From positions 1,054,001-1,118,000 of the forward strand of contig NZ_CP071462.1 in assembly GCF_017352155.2 (NCBI RefSeq): DNA of 64,000 nucleotides, written 5' to 3'. A program made the position numbers and the translations under genes. The notes beneath the pieces were generated by a model. The model was given only the letters and a program-made list of their open reading frames with translations. It searched no databases and was not told the origin of the DNA. Numbering within the stretch: position 1 is the stretch's first letter; the number at the start of each line of letters is the position of its first letter. This document shows, piece by piece, positions 16,182 to 24,767 of this stretch. This stretch comes from Haloterrigena alkaliphila. Its GTDB lineage: Archaea; Halobacteriota; Halobacteria; Halobacteriales; Natrialbaceae.

Positions 16182-16850
16182 TCAGAAACCGACCGCGCCG
16201 ACCGCGTAGAACGCCACCGCGGCCAGCCCCAGCGCGTAGAACACGTCCGCCCACAGCCTCGAGAGCAGGTTCGCGACGTAGATCACGATCACGACCGGAA
16301 TCCCCAGCAGGACGACCGGTGACCGGCGCCACTCCGCTCGAGACCGACTCCAGAGCGAGTTCGCGTCGCCGGTGCTCGGAAACGCCTGCGCGCCGACCGC
16401 GAGGCCGAGCCAGCCGAGAACGCCGAGGGTCGCGAGCTCCGTCCTCGAGGCGGCCCGGAGGTCGGCCACCAGTGCGCTACCCGAGAACCCGGCGTCGCCG
16501 ATCCCAACCGAGGCCGCCAATGCGGCGGCCCCGAGAAAGGCGAGCAGCGAGACGACGGTGTTGACGAGAAACGGCGCGACGCTGATGAGAAACGACTCGC
16601 GGTACCGCTCGGGTTGCTCGTGGCGCACGTAGCCCGGCGGCTCGCCGAACCGAAAGTAGGCAACCGCCGTGACGGGGACGCCCACGAGGTGACAGGCCTG
16701 TTTGTGGGCGAACTCGTGGACGACGACCCCGGGTGCGCTCGCGAGTCGTATCGCGATCCGGGACAGCGAACTGAGGACGGCCAGCACCGCCGCGAGCGCC
16801 ACGATACCGAGCGCGATCGCGACGGCGGGCGGAACGGAGTCGGGAATCAT
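16182..16850 (-). CDS. M50-like membrane zinc metalloprotease homologue
   Basis: The 222-residue protein has an N-terminal membrane segment followed by VVVHEFAHKQACHLVG, an HExxH zinc motif (His-Glu-Phe-Ala-His) set in a hydrophobic helix. The short FRFGEPPGYVRHEQP loop and several more membrane segments (ESFLISVAPFLVNTVVSLLAF) follow. This is the layout of DUF3267/M50-type intramembrane proteases. I do not see a clear downstream Asp motif, so activity is uncertain. Start chosen at ATG 16850. Confidence 0.75.
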   Translation of the reverse strand: MIPDSVPPAVAIALGIVALAAVLAVLSSLSRIAIRLASAPGVVVHEFAHKQACHLVGVPVTAVAYFRFGEPPGYVRHEQPERYRESFLISVAPFLVNTVVSLLAFLGAAALAASVGIGDAGFSGSALVADLRAASRTELATLGVLGWLGLAVGAQAFPSTGDANSLWSRSRAEWRRSPVVLLGIPVVIVIYVANLLSRLWADVFYALGLAAVAFYAVGAVGF

Positions 16851-16977
16851 CGATCGGCGAACTGTTCCGGTTGGTGGTAATTCTGTCGACCGAGAACGAC
16901 TCCCTCGAGTCGCACCGTCTCCCGCGTCATCGCTCCGTCGCTCGAGCAACGTCTCCCGGTCACCACCCTCGCTCGCG

Positions 16978-17382
16978 TCACCGATCCATCGCTCGAGCCA
17001 CGTACAGCGTCCCGCTCTCGATCCTCCGTCGTTCGACCGGCACCGCCGGCTGGTCGCCGCCGAGCGTCGTGAACAGGAAGTCGGCGACGGCGCCGCGGGC
17101 GGCCTCGAGCGCGGGACGGTGGAGTTCGGGCGGCAGGTTCAACGCGTAAATCGCCTCGGCATCGGCGTAGACCGCGGGGTCAGGATCGACGACGTCGTCG
17201 CGGACGAATCGCACCCCCTCTGGAACCGCGCGGTCGTGGACGTCCGTCGCGGTGACGTCGACGCCGCGGTCGGCCAGCGCGGCCGCCACGTCGGTCCGAC
17301 GACCGATGCCGACCTCGACGACGCGGTCGTATTCGGTCAGCGCCTCGAGGAGCGGCTCCGAGTTACGGCGAGAGTGGGACAC
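16978..17382 (-). CDS. UPF0146 family protein
   Basis: The 134-residue protein begins at GTG 17382 (SHSRRNSEPLLEAL). It shows VVEVGIGRRTDVAAALADRGVDVTATDV, a truncated Rossmann/methyltransferase-like core with the GIGR loop in place of GxGxG, and YALNLPPELHRPALE. This is the archaeal UPF0146 family, whose function is unknown. It diverges from archaemetzincin, with starts about 40 nt apart. Confidence 0.88.
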   Translation of the reverse strand: MSHSRRNSEPLLEALTEYDRVVEVGIGRRTDVAAALADRGVDVTATDVHDRAVPEGVRFVRDDVVDPDPAVYADAEAIYALNLPPELHRPALEAARGAVADFLFTTLGGDQPAVPVERRRIESGTLYVARAMDR

Positions 17383-17421
17383 GGCGGGACGTTTATGCCA
17401 CCCGCGGCCATAGCCCTTGCC

Positions 17422-17943
17422 ATGCTCGTCGATATCGTGCCGGTCGGCAACGTCCCCGCAGAGGTCAAGCGGGCGGCCTCCTCCGCGTTGCGATCGGTCT
17501 ACGACTGCGACGTCACGGTCAACGACGCCCAGTCGGTGCCCAACGGTGCGTACGATTCCGACCGGAACCAGTACTCCGCCGAAACGTTCATCCAGCTCGC
17601 CGAGCGGGTCGGCCGCGGGACGAAGAACATCGCGATCACGCCCCACGACCTCTTCTACCGGCGGCGCAACTACGTCTTCGGACTGGCCTACCTCGACGGC
17701 AGCGGTAGCGTCGTCTCGACCTACCGGCTCCAGACCTCGAGCGACGGCGGCTTCTCGAACCAGAGCGCCGCCGAAATCTTCGAGGATCGAGTCCGCAAGG
17801 AGATCGTCCACGAGATCGGCCACACCTACGGGCTGGAACACTGCGACAACAACCGCTGCGTCATGAACTTCTCGCCGACGGTCCGCGAGGTCGACATCAA
17901 AGAAGAGAACCTCTGTGGCAGCTGTCAGCGCCTGTTCGACTGA
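17422..17943 (+). CDS. amzA: Archaemetzincin, zinc metalloprotease
   Basis: The 173-residue protein begins MLVDIVPVGNVP. It contains the extended zinc motif His130-Glu-x2-His134-x5-His140-Cys141 (HEIGHTYGLEHC), the metzincin Met in CVMNF, and a structural CxxC pair (Cys165, Cys168) with Cys146. Archaemetzincins are aminopeptidase-type metzincins with a second, structural zinc. ATG at 17422 matches the usual family start; the longer open frame upstream overlaps UPF0146 and is rejected. Confidence 0.95.
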   Translation: MLVDIVPVGNVPAEVKRAASSALRSVYDCDVTVNDAQSVPNGAYDSDRNQYSAETFIQLAERVGRGTKNIAITPHDLFYRRRNYVFGLAYLDGSGSVVSTYRLQTSSDGGFSNQSAAEIFEDRVRKEIVHEIGHTYGLEHCDNNRCVMNFSPTVREVDIKEENLCGSCQRLFD

Positions 17944-18068
17944 TTCGGTCGTTCTCGAGACGGATTCGATCGTCGCCCGACCTCGGAGCGACGGCGCTGA
18001 TCGACCGGTGGTGGCGCCCCCACCCCCAGTTACGCCCGAAAAATTACCCGCTGGCGGACCCGTCGGCG

Positions 18069-18563
18069 TCACGACTCCGAGATCGCACGCCTGACTCGAG
18101 CGACGAGCGCCGACGGACTGAACGGTTTCATCACGTAGTCGTCCGCGCCCAGATCGAACCCTTTGGCGGCGTCCTCCTCCCGGCTGCGGGCGGTCAGGAC
18201 GATGACCGGAACGTCCGCGAGGCGGTCGTCGTTGCGGATCCGGCCGAGCAGCCGAAACCCGTCCAGCCCCGGCACCATAACGTCCAGCAGGACCAGATCC
18301 GGCGGCGCTTCGTTCGTCAGGAACGACCAGCACTCCCGTCCGTCGGCCAGCGCCGTCGTCTCGTACCCGCTGGACTCGAGTTTGTGCGTCAGCAGTCGCC
18401 GGAGCGAGTCGTCGTCCTCGAGGAGGAGCACGTGCGACGACCCGTCGTCCGTCTCGACCGTTCGCTCCTCGATCGGCTCTCCGTCCGAACCGGTCCGCAC
18501 CGACGGCGGCGGCTCCGTTCGCTCGTCGTCCGCGGGTCCCGAAAAGCCGTTATCCGTCGTCAT
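18069..18563 (-). CDS. Response regulator, single receiver domain
   Basis: The 164-residue protein has a 43-residue disordered acidic N-terminal tail. The receiver domain follows: SHVLLLEDDDSLRRLL (acidic pocket), phospho-acceptor Asp94 in LVLLDVMVP, IVLTARS, and Lys146 in YVMKPFSPSALVARV. There is no output domain, so it would act by protein contact. ATG 18563 is the likely start. No kinase is adjacent. The orphan histidine kinase at 2.9-3.9 kb is the only candidate partner in the window. Confidence 0.88.
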   Translation of the reverse strand: MTTDNGFSGPADDERTEPPPSVRTGSDGEPIEERTVETDDGSSHVLLLEDDDSLRRLLTHKLESSGYETTALADGRECWSFLTNEAPPDLVLLDVMVPGLDGFRLLGRIRNDDRLADVPVIVLTARSREEDAAKGFDLGADDYVMKPFSPSALVARVRRAISES

Positions 18564-18843
18564 ACGCGGCTCGCAAACGTGGCCAGACTGCCGAGTAGCG
18601 ACGGCGACTCGAGGCGGAAACCGTTTCGACGAGACGTGCGGTATCGGTCGCGAGCGGAACCGGCGGCCCGTCTGCGTCACCACACACACCCTGCGGTTCT
18701 CGGCGTCGGTGCCCGCCGTGGGCCGAGCGGGCAGCTATCGACTGTCGGCTGGTGTTCGTCATCCCCCAATCCATTCGGCCGGAATTTTCGTCCGAATCAC
18801 CAAAGAAGTTCCCAAAAATTAGAGCGATCGGGTCGACAATCAG
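18564..18843. other. Intergenic region upstream of the response regulator
   Basis: About 280 nt hold the response-regulator promoter side and the 3' flank of the ABCE1 gene. An AT-rich stretch (ccaaaaattag, 18811-18823) lies next to the ABCE1 stop and could serve in termination. I see no convincing gene or repeat. Confidence 0.4.
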
Positions 18844-20664
18844 TCAGGGGGCGTAGTAGTACTCGCCGTCCTGTTTCTGCTGTTTGTCGAGTTGCGACGC
18901 CGGCTTGTTGATCCGCGGCCGCGAGGTGCGCTCGTCGCGGCGGAAGGTGACCTCGAGGTTCGCGAGGAACTCGTTCATGCCGTCGCGCATCGGCTGGGGC
19001 TGGCCCGCGCGGCCGCGGACGGCGGGTTCGCCGTCGAAGACCATCAGCCGGTCGGCCAGCAGGTCGATCATGTAGATGTCGTGGTCGATGACCATGACCG
19101 TCGCGTCCTGCTGTTCGGCGTAGCGGCGGATCGCGCTGGTCGCCTGCACCCGCTGATCGACGTCGAGGTGGGCGGAGGGTTCGTCCAGCAGGTAGAGGTC
19201 CGCCGAATCGGAGAGGCACGCGGCGATGGCGACCCGCTGGCGCTCCCCGCCCGAGAGGTCCGAAAGGTTCTGCTCCATGATCCGCTCTAACTGGAGGGGC
19301 TGGGCGATCTCGGTGTTCCAGTACGAGGAGCCGAACTGGTCGGTGATCGACGAGAGGAAGGCGTCGACCCGCATGTGCTGGTCGATCGTGACGTACTGGG
19401 GCTTGTAGGAGATGTCCAGATCGAGGTCGGCGTCGCCTTCGTCCGACTCGAGGTTGCCGGTCAACAACTTCGCGAACGTCGACTTCCCGATCCCGTTGGG
19501 ACCGACGATGCCGAGCACCTCGTTTTCCCGGATCTCGCCGCCCTCGACCTCGAGCGTGAACTCGCCGTCGCCGTAGCTCTTGGTGAGATCGGGGTACTCG
19601 ACGAGGGTGTCGCCGCGGGTCGCGCTGCGGGGGGCGTGTTCCTCGAACTCGATGGGATCCGGCCGGATCCGCATGTTCTCGTTGTCGAGGTAGCCCGAGA
19701 GGTACTCGTTGATGCCGTTGCGGACGGATTTGGGCGCCGTGATGACGCCGTAGGCGCCGGGCTCACCGTAGGCGACGTGGAGCGTGTCCGCCAGCAGGTC
19801 CAGGATCGCGAGGTCGTGTTCGACGACCAGCATCGATTTGCCCTCCTCCTCGGCGAGTTCGCGGATCAGTCGCGCCGCGGTCACGCGCTGCCCGATGTCG
19901 AGGTAGGGCGTGATCTCGTCGAGGAAGTAGAAGTCCGTATCGCGGGCCAGCGTCGCCGCGAGGGCGACCCGCTGGAGTTCCCCGCCCGAGAGGTCGTCGA
20001 TCGACTGCTCCATGACGGGACCGATCGAGAGCCGCTCGACCAGGTGGTCCAGCGCGTCTCGCTCGTTCGTGCGCTCGAGCAGTTCGCGCGTGTTGCCGTC
20101 GAAGGTGTTCGGAATCTGGTCGACGTACTGGGGTTTGCGTGCGACGGTCACCTCGCCGTCGCGGACGTCGGCGATGTAGTCCTGTAGTTCCGTGCCCCGG
20201 TAAGCCTCGAGGACTTCGTCCCAGCCGATCTCGTCCGCGTCCGCGTGCCGGCCGAGATTGGGCTCGAGTTCGCCCGCGAGGATGCGGACGGCGGTGGTCT
20301 TCCCGATCCCGTTCGGTCCGAGGATCCCCGTCACCTGTCCCTCCTGTGGCGCCGGTAGACCGTACAGCGAGAAGGCGTTCTCGCCGTAGCGGTGGGCGGG
20401 GTCGTCCTGCAGTTCCTTCGGCAGGTTGATGATCTCGATGGCGTCGAAGGGGCACTTCTCGACGCAGATGCCGCAGGTCTCGCCGAGGCAGATCTCCTCG
20501 GAGATGTGGATCTGGTCGGGCTGGCCCTCGTCGGCCTCCTCGCCCCGGAGGGTGATACACTCCTTGCCGGTGCGGTTGGGCGGGCAGTAGTTCTTGCACT
20601 CGTAGCCACAGCGATCGGGCTGGCAGCGATCGAGGTCGACGACGGCGATACTGTCGTCGGCCAT
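18844..20664 (-). CDS. Ribosome-recycling ATPase ABCE1/Rli1
   Basis: ABCE1 splits post-termination ribosomes in archaea and eukaryotes. The 606-residue protein starts with two Fe-S cluster motifs: CQPDRCGYECKNYCP, then CLGETCGICVEKCPFDAI (residues 12-75). Two ABC domains follow, with Walker A GPNGIGKTT (about residue 115) and GPNGIGKST (about 385), signature motifs LSGGELQR and LSGGERQR, and DEITPYLD/DEPSAHLD Walker B regions. ATG at 20664. It lies 2 nt downstream of a small membrane-protein gene on the same strand. Confidence 0.98.
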   Translation of the reverse strand: MADDSIAVVDLDRCQPDRCGYECKNYCPPNRTGKECITLRGEEADEGQPDQIHISEEICLGETCGICVEKCPFDAIEIINLPKELQDDPAHRYGENAFSLYGLPAPQEGQVTGILGPNGIGKTTAVRILAGELEPNLGRHADADEIGWDEVLEAYRGTELQDYIADVRDGEVTVARKPQYVDQIPNTFDGNTRELLERTNERDALDHLVERLSIGPVMEQSIDDLSGGELQRVALAATLARDTDFYFLDEITPYLDIGQRVTAARLIRELAEEEGKSMLVVEHDLAILDLLADTLHVAYGEPGAYGVITAPKSVRNGINEYLSGYLDNENMRIRPDPIEFEEHAPRSATRGDTLVEYPDLTKSYGDGEFTLEVEGGEIRENEVLGIVGPNGIGKSTFAKLLTGNLESDEGDADLDLDISYKPQYVTIDQHMRVDAFLSSITDQFGSSYWNTEIAQPLQLERIMEQNLSDLSGGERQRVAIAACLSDSADLYLLDEPSAHLDVDQRVQATSAIRRYAEQQDATVMVIDHDIYMIDLLADRLMVFDGEPAVRGRAGQPQPMRDGMNEFLANLEVTFRRDERTSRPRINKPASQLDKQQKQDGEYYYAP

Positions 20665-20666
20665 GG

Positions 20667-20990
20667 TTAGCCGGCCGCCCCCGTGGTGAGCAGGATGCCC
20701 CACGTCACGAACCACAGCGAGAACGTCATGAACACGATAAACAGGTAGTGTTTCGCCCCGACCTCGTCGTCGCTGTAGATGTCCGTGAAGTCGTAGAGGA
20801 CGAACTGCGCGAGGACCGCTCCGGCGACGAGCAACAGCGTCCGGTTGTCGGTCGCCGCCTCGGCCGCCGGGAGACCGCCGGTGATCTCCACTGAGGCGAA
20901 CGCCGCGGCGACGCCGAGCAACGCCGACAACGCCGTCACGCTGACCGAGCGGATGTGCTCGCGTCGGTCACTGATCGATTCGGTCGACAT
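20667..20990 (-). CDS. Small membrane protein, EMC6-like
   Basis: The 107-residue protein has about three hydrophobic segments (SVTALSALLGVAAAFASV, LLLVAGAVLAQFVLYDF, YLFIVFMTFSLWFVTWGILLT), with a conserved-looking DFTDIYSDDEVGAKH loop. The size and topology resemble archaeal EMC6-like proteins, which are related to membrane-protein insertase subunits. That match is from memory and weak. It precedes the ABCE1 gene by 2 nt, so the pair are probably co-translated. This would put a possible insertion factor beside ribosome recycling. Confidence 0.6.
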   Translation of the reverse strand: MSTESISDRREHIRSVSVTALSALLGVAAAFASVEITGGLPAAEAATDNRTLLLVAGAVLAQFVLYDFTDIYSDDEVGAKHYLFIVFMTFSLWFVTWGILLTTGAAG

Positions 20991-21108
20991 AGGAGGAAAT
21001 CCGGGGGCGGGGCTAAAAAGGCGTTCGCATTGGGCATCTGCCGCATCCGATTCGACGTCGCTGCTCGCGGAAAGGGACCGAGAATTGCCCGCTGGGCGCA
21101 TCTCGTCC

Positions 21109-21987
21109 TTACGTGATGTCGAAGAAATCACCGTCGTCGCGGCCCGTCGTGTCCGAATACGACACCGGATACGACTCACCCGGATTGCCGACGACGTCGA
21201 TACCAGAGATTTCGATCGTTATCGTCCCGTCTTCGTTCCCCTGCGGACTGTACGTGAGCCGTGACGTTTCCGAATCGAACGCGACAGTCCCACCGTGACC
21301 CTGGCTCTGAACGGTCAGGTCCCCGTCGGTAACCCCCGAATAGTCGACGCCACCGTTCTGCTGCGGGTTCGAGAAGTCGATCGTCACCTCGTCCTTGTTT
21401 TTCACCGCACCGACGTCGAACGAGACGGTCTGGGTCGTGTCGCCGGTCCCAACGTCGCTCACGTTCAGATCGGCCGAACCGCTGAACTTGCCCTTGCCAC
21501 ACTGAATGTCGACCGTCGCAGTGAACGTCGGCTCTGCGATACTGATGCCGGTCCCGGTCACGCGAGCGACGCGAACGACGATTTCCTGTTCGCCAACGGT
21601 CGTATCGTCGTTACATTCGATCGTAACGGCCGTCGAATCGTTTCGTTCGATAGTCCTGCCCGGATTCGGTGCGGCGATGGTCACGATATCGTCGTTAACA
21701 GTGTCGTCACCGATCGAGTCGACGACGACGCTTCGAACCTCGAGGTCCGCTCCGGCGTTATTATGAAGCGTACCGACCCGCAACGGGTCGCTGTCGCCCC
21801 GAAGCTGGGTCCCGCTGACGTCCCCTTCGCTCTCGATCCCGAGATACGCCTCCGCATCGTCGGCGGTCGTCATATCCACCCCCCTGTCGGCAGCGAACGA
21901 GCTGAATCCGAACGACGGTCCAGCCAGTAGTAGCGACCCCGCGAGCAACGCTACGACCCCGACTTTCGTAATCGCGTTCAGATGCAT
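21109..21987 (-). CDS. Secreted beta-rich protein with ADR...AYLG signature
   Basis: The 292-residue protein has a hydrophobic N-terminal signal (ITKVGVVALLAGSLLLAGPSFG), then FSSFAADRGVDMTTADDAEAYLGI. The same signature occurs in the proteins at 22.3 and 24.2 kb. The rest is Asp/Thr/Val-rich and looks all-beta, with a Cys pair (IECNDD and IQCGKGKF) in the middle. No C-terminal anchor is seen. It reads like an exported envelope or fibre subunit of the DUF1102-like type. Function is inferred only from the neighbourhood, which includes a dedicated signal peptidase at 26 kb. Confidence 0.72.
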   Translation of the reverse strand: MHLNAITKVGVVALLAGSLLLAGPSFGFSSFAADRGVDMTTADDAEAYLGIESEGDVSGTQLRGDSDPLRVGTLHNNAGADLEVRSVVVDSIGDDTVNDDIVTIAAPNPGRTIERNDSTAVTIECNDDTTVGEQEIVVRVARVTGTGISIAEPTFTATVDIQCGKGKFSGSADLNVSDVGTGDTTQTVSFDVGAVKNKDEVTIDFSNPQQNGGVDYSGVTDGDLTVQSQGHGGTVAFDSETSRLTYSPQGNEDGTITIEISGIDVVGNPGESYPVSYSDTTGRDDGDFFDIT

Positions 21988-22268
21988 CGTATTCCCCCAC
22001 CGCGTGCGTCCAATCCGTATCTCGGATTCGGTCTCCGATACCCCTCGTTACGGGTTCAATCGAATTGTTCTGGTAAAAACACAGTCTATCTTCCAAACCG
22101 TTCACTGCGTTTATTACTGTTCAGCGAGCGGAGAAGATGTGGGTATCGAGTCGATCGGTAGGTCAATGGCCACATTCGGGGTGACGTCGGCTGCGAAGAG
22201 GGAAGCGACGATCGTCGTACTGTCACCCGGTGACAGGGGTGGCGGTTTCGTGCACCGTCGGACGGTCG
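21988..22268. other. Intergenic region between two secreted-protein genes
   Basis: About 280 nt, markedly more AT-rich than flanking genes, with tggtaaaaacacag near 22071-22085 and gtttattactg near 22109-22119. It should hold the promoter of the minus-strand gene ending at 21109. I see no convincing coding frame. Confidence 0.4.
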
Positions 22269-23333
22269 TTACAGATCGAGGGGAATTTCGACCGGAATCT
22301 CCTCGGTCGGATGGTTCGGGTCTGCCCCCTCCACGTACAGAACGACAGTTACGGACTCGCCGCTCATATCCACCTGATTGCGAGTGCCTCCGTTCTCTCC
22401 ATCGCGGAACTGCTCGAGACCGAGCAGCAGTCGCTCTCCGCTGCCGGCCGTCGCGGAACTCGATAAATCGTACCGATCGGTGCTGACCGAGAGACTCCCC
22501 TCAAGATTGATTGTCGCGGTCTCGCCGGTCGCATCGTTCGTAATCGTCACTTCGTCGCCGTCAGAGGGCCATATGAATCCATCAATCATATTGACATGGG
22601 TCGCATCGGTGGCATCAGTTACGGTGATCCCGGTTACGGTCATCTCCCCGCTCCCAGCGTTTTCAAGTTCGAACGCGACCCTGCTGTCCCCCTGACTCGA
22701 GTCCAATCCGGTCGGCGCTTCGGCTTCGGGCGTCCCCTCAACCAACTGGAGCGCGATCCGGTCGCTATCGATCGGAACCGGATCATCGGTGAGTTTCCCA
22801 TCACCGGCGCTGTCGTCTTCGTCACAGTCGTACGAGATCCCGTCCACGGTGTGCGTGGCTTCGGCCACGGAAACCTCGGGTCCGGCCGCATTGAGAAGCA
22901 GCGTCACCTCAGTGTCGGTAGCCGTTCCACCCCCCTTCCCGCACTCCAGTTTCACCGACTGTGGTGGATCCTCCGGATCGAGTTCGGTGAGTTCGGCATC
23001 ATTAGCAACTCGTAGAATCGAGTCGTCCGCTCCGGTTACTGAGGCCACTTCGACCGTTACGGTATTGAACGAGACGTCGACGTTGTTCTCGAGGTCGATG
23101 GTTTCGACCTCGTTACTGTCACAGGAGTTCGTGATGAAGTACGTACAGGAACGATTGATTTCGCTCGGATTCCGGTCGCTGATCCCGAGATACGCGGTCG
23201 CCGGAGTGTCGGCTGCACTCACCTGCATGGATCTGTCGGCAGTCAACGACGTGATTCCGAATGCTGGCCCGACCATCGCCACGACGCCGAGCAGTACAAA
23301 CGCGACCCCGAGCTTCGTCAACGTATTCGTCAT
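22269..23333 (-). CDS. Secreted beta-rich protein, paralogue with ADR...AYLG signature
   Basis: The 354-residue protein has an N-terminal signal (LTKLGVAFVLLGVVAMVGPAFG), then ITSLTADRSMQVSAADTPATAYLGI, matching the neighbour at 21.1 kb. Four cysteines (SCTYF, SCDSN, LECGKG, DCDED) suggest disulfides outside the cell. Two segments resemble strands of an Ig-like fold: VAFELENAGSGEMTVTGITV and VTVVLYVEGADP. It has no C-terminal membrane anchor. Its start overlaps the stop of the DUF7344-type regulator gene (ATGA), so the two are translationally coupled. Confidence 0.72.
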   Translation of the reverse strand: MTNTLTKLGVAFVLLGVVAMVGPAFGITSLTADRSMQVSAADTPATAYLGISDRNPSEINRSCTYFITNSCDSNEVETIDLENNVDVSFNTVTVEVASVTGADDSILRVANDAELTELDPEDPPQSVKLECGKGGGTATDTEVTLLLNAAGPEVSVAEATHTVDGISYDCDEDDSAGDGKLTDDPVPIDSDRIALQLVEGTPEAEAPTGLDSSQGDSRVAFELENAGSGEMTVTGITVTDATDATHVNMIDGFIWPSDGDEVTITNDATGETATINLEGSLSVSTDRYDLSSSATAGSGERLLLGLEQFRDGENGGTRNQVDMSGESVTVVLYVEGADPNHPTEEIPVEIPLDL

Positions 23334-23902
23334 GGTGGCCGTTCCATCTCACCAAGTCGCATCCGCCGGCTCTGGACCACGTGCACGACCGCCGATATCG
23401 CAAACAGCGCGAACACCAGCGTTGCCCAGCCCAGTTCCGGAACCGTCTCCGTCGGGACGACCTCGAGCCACAATCCCCCCATTACGACTGCACCGACGAC
23501 GGTCAGCCCGAGATAGTACAACGCCCACGGAATCGAGTCCGACGGGACGACATCGAGATAGACGTCCAGTTCCGCCGCCTCGTCGGTGAGTTCGATCGTT
23601 CGGTCGTCGAACTCGATTATGTCGGCGCGCTCGAGCGTGGGCAGATGCGTCTGCTGAAGCGACGTATAGACGCGCTTGCGCTCGGCGGAAGTGATCTCCT
23701 CGACTTCCTTCTCGAGTTCCCAAGCGGCGACGTGTTCGGCGAGGTCGCCGAGGGTAACGGGTTCGCCCTCGCGCTTGCAGTAGTGGACGGCGTACCGTCG
23801 ACGATGGTTACTCAGCAGATCGAAAATTTCGCCCTGCTTCGATCGGCTGTCCGGATCCGCGTTCCCACCTTGCGTGAGTTGGCTCTCACTAGTTGTCGCC
23901 AT
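23330..23902 (-). CDS. DUF7344-type winged-helix protein with two membrane segments
   Basis: The 190-residue protein starts with a disordered tail. A winged-helix domain follows, with IFDLLSNHRRRYAVHYCKREGEPVTLGDLAEHVA (residues about 25-60) and RKRVYTSLQQTHLPTLERADIIEFD. These are features of haloarchaeal DUF7344 regulators. The C-terminus has two hydrophobic helices (WALYYLGLTVVGAVVMGGLW, WATLVFALFAISAVVHVV). It may be a membrane-tethered regulator of the secreted-protein gene with which it overlaps by 4 nt. The divergent fibre-type gene at 24.2 kb shares its upstream region. Confidence 0.8.
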   Translation of the reverse strand: MATTSESQLTQGGNADPDSRSKQGEIFDLLSNHRRRYAVHYCKREGEPVTLGDLAEHVAAWELEKEVEEITSAERKRVYTSLQQTHLPTLERADIIEFDDRTIELTDEAAELDVYLDVVPSDSIPWALYYLGLTVVGAVVMGGLWLEVVPTETVPELGWATLVFALFAISAVVHVVQSRRMRLGEMERPP

Positions 23903-24192
23903 CCCCGTGTTCAGTAGGAGTAATTTGTCTATTGATACATAACACTTCTTGCCGAGTTGTGATATGCTAGCAAGTAGTTGATCGTCTGGACAGCTAATAG
24001 GGTCATCTCAAGCGTATTTCCAACCATTGATCCCCGTTCAAGATAGTCTTGAATAGATGTATTATCGTGCCTTCAGTCCTTCTGGTTACCTAATACAAAG
24101 TGGGTGGGGTCTCTGGGAGTGAGTAAGGACCGCGTTCAGAATCCGTCGGTGTTGCCGACGGAGATCAGCGCGGTTGTATGGAGATAGTAAAC
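23903..24192. other. AT-rich divergent promoter region
   Basis: About 290 nt separate the DUF7344-type regulator (minus) from the TasA-like gene (plus). It is the most AT-rich stretch of the window, with gtaatttgtctattgatac (23920-23938) and cttgaatagatgtattatc (24049-24067). The plus-strand gene has a good Shine-Dalgarno-like GGAGAT (24180-24185) before ATG 24193, unusual for haloarchaea and consistent with a leadered, regulated transcript. Confidence 0.55.
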
Positions 24193-24726
24193 ATGAGAAT
24201 GAATCGACGCAACGTGTTAGTGGGACTGGGAACAATCGTCGCGGGCGGAGGAGCCGCACTTGGTACGGGTGCATTTAGTAGCGTGCAAGCGGATCGAGAT
24301 ATCACCGTCTCGACGACCAACGACGCGAATGCATATCTCGGTCTCAGCGTGGATAACGACAATATCGCGAGCGGTGCCGGCTCGGGCCAACTCACCCTCA
24401 CTATCGACGCACTCAACGAGAACGCACTGACGAGGTTCGACGGCGTGTTCACCGTCACGAACAACGGAAATGACGGGGTCGGAATCAAAATCGAGGAACT
24501 CGATACGAACGGAAATGTGATCTCCAATAGCGGGATCACCTGGGAAACGAACGCGAACACCCAAGATCTGGAGAGCTATCCGACCGCGAACGGTGACGAT
24601 CACAATCTGGCCATCGACGGAACTTGTCAGGTCGACATCGAAATTGACGGACGGAGCGGCGACGATCCGACCGCCGTCGACTCGATCCGAATCTCGGCAT
24701 CCGCCGATCAGTACAACAACGCCTAA
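24193..24726 (+). CDS. Exported DUF1102-type protein, TasA/AbpA-like fibre subunit candidate
   Basis: The 177-residue protein begins MRMNRRNVLVGLGTIVAGGG, a twin-arginine-like signal. GAFSSVQADRDITVSTTNDANAYLGL follows. The core is a beta-sandwich with LTLTIDALNENALTRFDGVFTVTNNG, the pattern found in TasA/camelysin and SipW-dependent proteins, then GTCQVDIEIDGR. A GGAGAT ribosome-binding site supports the start at 24193. It heads a co-directional set with an anchored paralogue, a signal peptidase I and a DUF5305 protein. Fibre formation is inference from this context, not demonstrated by sequence. Confidence 0.75.
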   Translation: MRMNRRNVLVGLGTIVAGGGAALGTGAFSSVQADRDITVSTTNDANAYLGLSVDNDNIASGAGSGQLTLTIDALNENALTRFDGVFTVTNNGNDGVGIKIEELDTNGNVISNSGITWETNANTQDLESYPTANGDDHNLAIDGTCQVDIEIDGRSGDDPTAVDSIRISASADQYNNA

Positions 24727-24767
24727 TAAACCGGAGACGTCAGGTATACAGCAGCGTTGACTCAGCA

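Noticed and set aside
22230-22466. A 78-codon plus-strand frame with a His/Leu-rich product
   Set aside because: It lies opposite the 3' end of a secreted-protein gene whose signal peptide and family features are clear.
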